Below are positions 55,279-57,760 of a stretch of DNA of 57,760 nt, in pieces (position 1 is the stretch's first letter; each line of letters opens with the position of its first letter). The notes under the pieces were generated by a model, which did no database searches, was not told where the DNA came from, and worked only from the letters and a program-made list of their open reading frames with translations. This stretch comes from an uncultured Eubacteriales bacterium. GTDB taxonomy: Bacteria > Bacillota > Clostridia > Oscillospirales > Acutalibacteraceae. Position numbers and translations under genes: made by a program. Location of the stretch: positions 1 to 57,760 of the forward strand of contig CAKTEU010000013.1 of assembly GCA_934552855.1 (NCBI GenBank), in the 5' to 3' direction.

Positions 55279-55308
55279 ATTATACCACATTTTGAATACA
55301 GTAGTCAA
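55279..55308 (-). promoter_or_regulatory. SigA-type promoter with extended -10 before the sigma factor
   Basis: Minus strand: -35 TTGACT (55303-55308), 18-base spacer, -10 TATAAT (55279-55284) preceded by TGG, an extended -10. The predicted start near 55272 leaves a 27-base leader. It gives basal expression of the sigma/anti-sigma pair. The remaining bases up to 55415 hold nothing else I can name. Confidence 0.85.
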
Positions 55309-55415
55309 GACATATTTCGACCAATTTCATACTTTTTCTTAACTTTTTTATTGAGATTGCTTTAACCCATTGTTTACAAGCCCCCTTTCGTTTTCGCTGC
55401 TCTTGGCTTTAATTT

Positions 55416-56843
55416 TTATTCAACCACCTTTTCCGCCGAACCTGATTGTTCCTCATCAAGCACTGGATGCACATAATAATAGTATTCACTCATAACTCTC
55501 CACTCAGCCCACGACCTACTATCGCTCTCAACATCCTGATCGTAATATGAATAGTAGTCTTTGCTGCCGCTTATGTAGTTTTCAAAGTTATCTCTATACG
55601 CTTTAATAGTTTTGAAGCACGACAATGCCTTTGCTTCTTCGCTAAGATCTTTTTCAATTGCATTCAAAGCATTAACTGCTGCATGCTGGTATGCGTGGCG
55701 CGCTTCGTGCAACAAAGTGTCCAAAACGTCCTCTGCCGGATCATTTGCCAGGTGGTCAACACTGATGGTTATCGTTTTGGTTTGCGAACTGTACGATCCG
55801 TAGATTGTATCGCGTTCCGGATGCCCGGCGACAACTTTGGGAGAATCGCATCCTAAACTGTTCTTACATTCATAATCACATATTACTTGTAGGATATCAA
55901 GTTTTTCCTGATTACTGTATGTTTCCCACTTTTCACTTTGAAGACTATCTCTCACGCTGTTGAATGACTCGATTGATTGAATATCATAGTTTTCAGTCTT
56001 ATTACTTGAATAGGTATACACTGATACTCCGAAAAAATGAACCGCAACGTAAACAACGCAGAGACATATAACAAAGGGAGCATAGCATCTGTGTAAAGCA
56101 GTTTTCCAATGTCTTATCTTCTGAGTCTTTTTTCGTGCTTTAATTGCCTGGATTACTTTTGGAAGTATCCATAACAAAAACGATGCGACAACTATTGAAA
56201 TAACCGTGACTCTGATTTCTTTATTAACTCTGAATAGTCCGACAAGCGCAATCGTATTGTATGGAATAATAGCATTGAAATACAGATCTGACCAATCCCG
56301 ATCGAACCTTCTGACAAGAAACAGAAACAACGCTCCAAGCACCTGAATCAGATAGGTCACAGCAATCAGTTTACTTCTCGATGCGATATTGAAAACATTT
56401 GCGGCGACCGCTATTTCTGCTGTATGAACACAGATAAACCCATAAGCCAAAGCAAAGAGCTCTGCAAGAAGAAGACGCGTAAGAATGGGTATGAAATTAA
56501 TTCCTCGATCTAAAAGGTTCAGCTTTCTGTATTTTCTAAAACGAATTTTCCCCTGTTCTTCACTAATCACATAATGTTCTGCTTTGAATCTATAAAATTC
56601 TTTATTACTATCCGCTTTTTTTAGAAGAATGTTACCTATCCTAACAACTTCTTTATCAACAGAATTTGTTTCGACACGTATACCCTTCCAAGGACTATAT
56701 TTGGTTTTCCTACAGACATAGTCGTTGTTTTCATCAATAGCCAACAAATAGTTTTGCCCATCGTAATTAAAAGAGCATAGAATATTTAGTTCTTCCGTCT
56801 CGCCGTAATCTGACATTATCTTTGAAACAATTCCCGCTTTCAT
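55416..56843 (-). CDS. Membrane protein with cytosolic or periplasmic HExxH metalloprotease domain
   Basis: 475 residues. The N-terminal about 110 residues resemble a beta-rich LURP-like domain. Five or six hydrophobic helices follow (about 120-285). The C-terminal domain has HEARHAYQHA at about 377 and a later acidic Asp-Trp region (SWAEWRVMSEYY), consistent with a zincin. Substrate unknown; membrane stress proteolysis is possible. Separated from the sigma gene by its own promoter region. Confidence 0.78.
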   Translation of the reverse strand: MKAGIVSKIMSDYGETEELNILCSFNYDGQNYLLAIDENNDYVCRKTKYSPWKGIRVETNSVDKEVVRIGNILLKKADSNKEFYRFKAEHYVISEEQGKIRFRKYRKLNLLDRGINFIPILTRLLLAELFALAYGFICVHTAEIAVAANVFNIASRSKLIAVTYLIQVLGALFLFLVRRFDRDWSDLYFNAIIPYNTIALVGLFRVNKEIRVTVISIVVASFLLWILPKVIQAIKARKKTQKIRHWKTALHRCYAPFVICLCVVYVAVHFFGVSVYTYSSNKTENYDIQSIESFNSVRDSLQSEKWETYSNQEKLDILQVICDYECKNSLGCDSPKVVAGHPERDTIYGSYSSQTKTITISVDHLANDPAEDVLDTLLHEARHAYQHAAVNALNAIEKDLSEEAKALSCFKTIKAYRDNFENYISGSKDYYSYYDQDVESDSRSWAEWRVMSEYYYYVHPVLDEEQSGSAEKVVE

Positions 56844-56999
56844 AATTGAGAGACATTTCCTTTCAAGTTTGAACGTTCATCTTTTTATGAGTATAGGTTT
56901 ATTTTTCGAAAGTCTAATAATTCACCAAAATCGTCTTCGCCCGCACTTCCCGCAATACTTATACTTCATCGGAATACCTTCTCCACAAGAATCGCAAAA

Positions 57000-57188
57000 C
57001 TATAAAGTTTGATCAAGATCAAGTTCATCATTTGTTTCAACATCATTTTCTTGTTCCGCAAGTCTTCCACATCGTGGACAGTATCTCCAACTAGCCAATG
57101 CAAACGAATGACAGCATGCTGTCACATATACTTTTTTGTTACCTTCACAATTATTATAATTTGATTCAAAGATATTTTTCAGTATCAT
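57000..57188 (-). CDS. Zinc-ribbon protein, interrupted by TAG
   Basis: 62 residues from ATG 57188 to TAG 57000. A ribbon (TACCH...RYCPRCGRL) precedes an acidic tail. Beyond the TAG the same frame continues to TGA 56922 with a second ribbon, FCDSCGEGIPM then KYCGKCGRRRFW. An 88-residue, two-ribbon protein was therefore probably intended, and the stop looks premature. Confidence 0.7.
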   Translation of the reverse strand: MILKNIFESNYNNCEGNKKVYVTACCHSFALASWRYCPRCGRLAEQENDVETNDELDLDQTL

Positions 57189-57342
57189 TCTTGTCCACAC
57201 CCTTTTTTAACAAGAGGTAATCCCATAAAGCTCTATTAGTTTCTATAAGGTTGCTTAATTGTTGTGTTAATCTTTGTTAGATTTCAAATTGTCACTTTGC
57301 CATCATTCATCAACAATAACTGATTCTCATCTGTTTTTTCGC

Positions 57343-57387
57343 AAGGAAAAAGCATGCAATTCAAAAAAATCGCATGCATTTTTCCTT
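57343..57387. terminator. Bidirectional hairpin with T-tracts
   Basis: AAGGAAAAAGCATGC (57343-57357) pairs with 57372-57387 with one bulged base; the outer arms provide A and T runs on both strands. It lies downstream of the last gene (57434) and would end transcripts from either side. Confidence 0.7.
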
Positions 57388-57397
57388 CTATGTATGA

Positions 57398-57416
57398 GTG
57401 CCGCGTGAGGCGGCAC
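57398..57416 (+). terminator. Rho-independent terminator on the plus strand
   Basis: GTGCCGC (57398-57404) pairs with GCGGCAC (57410-57416), followed by CTTTTTG. It points along the plus strand, where no gene is evident. It could end a small plus-strand RNA from the 57.2-57.4 kb gap, or be the second half of the composite terminator for the minus-strand gene. Confidence 0.65.
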
Positions 57417-57433
57417 CTTTTTGTTTGTTAGGT

Positions 57434-57685
57434 TTATGCAAAGAGTTGATCGAGCCGTTCTCTGCCCTGCGTAAGAGAATACGCATCTACGCAGATTCCA
57501 TAGTTTTCCCGTGAGTTGGTATTACCGTCGCGGTAAACCCAGATGCTTGCGAACTCCTCACCGATGTGGTCCGTCAGATCCGAATAATCTTCCTCGGAAT
57601 ACGGGCGGTATCCGTTGGCCTTTGCATTTTCGATTGAGCGAGTCGCCCATTCTTTCGCAAGCTCGATATCCGATGTGGCGAACAT
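57434..57685 (-). CDS. Small acidic hypothetical protein
   Basis: 83 residues from ATG 57685, preceded by GGGGCAGG. Not recognised. The longer frame to 57754 runs into the terminal repeat, so the natural 5' context is uncertain. The base A of the ATG is the last base of that repeat. Terminators separate it from the rest of the locus. Confidence 0.65.
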   Translation of the reverse strand: MFATSDIELAKEWATRSIENAKANGYRPYSEEDYSDLTDHIGEEFASIWVYRDGNTNSRENYGICVDAYSLTQGRERLDQLFA

Positions 57686-57760
57686 GACCTGCCCCAAATT
57701 GTACGGACAGCACAAAAAGAGCACCCTATGGCACAATATTAAGTTATGAAGCAACGAATC
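57685..57760. repeat. Right arm of the 76-bp terminal inverted repeat
   Basis: It is the exact reverse complement of bases 1-76. It forms the leader of the 57434 gene. On the plus strand the repeat can be read in the frame used by the C-terminus of the first TIR gene (PQIVRTAQKEHPMAQY, stop). The shared text at both ends therefore keeps the same coding potential. Confidence 0.95.

Noticed and set aside
8117..57002. Reassignment of TAG to an amino acid
   Set aside because: TAG ends several well-bounded genes here (9005, 17547, 23669, 24234, 43387), often beside the next ribosome site. TGA and TAA also interrupt genes, so damage or error is simpler.
50591..57433. CRISPR array or other short regular repeats
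   Set aside because: The only clear repeats are the vWA gene duplication and protein-coding repeats (Sel1, TPR, kinase tail); no spaced direct repeats occur.

Overview
The window looks like a 57.8 kb accessory locus from a low-GC Gram-positive bacterium, probably a gut- or rumen-type Clostridia. The clues are AT-rich DNA, strong AGGAGG-type ribosome binding sites, consensus SigA-type promoters, an ECF sigma/zinc anti-sigma pair, and SUKH, PcfJ and TPR/Sel1 families. The phylum is inference. Every gene I accept is on the minus strand, so the locus reads from about 57 kb down to 1. I see no rRNA, tRNA, CRISPR array, transposase or integrase. After broken genes are allowed for, no gene-free stretch exceeds 300 bases. 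The two ends of the window are a perfect 76-bp inverted repeat, so it is either a complete linear piece or a contig that stopped at a repeat.

Right part (about 57.2-42.4 kb). The reading direction begins with a zinc-ribbon gene and a membrane metalloprotease. An extended -10 promoter then drives an ECF-like sigma factor and its zinc anti-sigma partner. Next come two YbjN-like proteins, an XRE regulator, three TerY-like vWA proteins (one made by a visible unequal crossover), a PP2C phosphatase and a Ser/Thr kinase. This is the TerY-P triad of Ter-type stress systems. Five consecutive small proteins start with RanBP2-type zinc fingers; one shares its C-terminal module with the kinase.

Middle part (about 42.9-29.6 kb). 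It holds a SUKH immunity protein with a GHH nuclease toxin that has a histone-H1-like tail, two VirD4/TraG-like ATPases without a secretion system, and a degenerate vWA protein. An SGNH hydrolase, a phosphoesterase and an M48 protease follow. There is a transglutaminase, and three proteins share an N-terminal cysteine-rich module (one a TerD). A Card1-like CARF nuclease ends at a terminator, followed by an ADP-ribosylglycohydrolase.

Left part (about 29.6-0 kb). It contains four TIR-type proteins (double-TIR-TPR, TIR-kinase, TIR-NACHT-TPR, guanylate-kinase-like-TIR), three RyR-domain proteins (two fused to membrane and Rossmann domains), an FHA protein and a ClpB-like/receiver/FtsH fusion protease. 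A GyrB-ATPase/DUF2828-vWA fusion, a TerB-like protein, NAD(P)HX repair and CinA-type NMN deamidase genes and a cysteine hydrolase are also here. Many of these genes carry frameshifts or premature stops, whereas the 30.5-56.9 kb part appears intact.

Working model (inference): an ECF-controlled Ter-type phospho-signalling island coupled to nucleotide/NAD-centred effectors (TIR, CARF, RyR, ADP-ribose removal, NAD repair) and proteolysis, acting in stress or anti-phage conflict.
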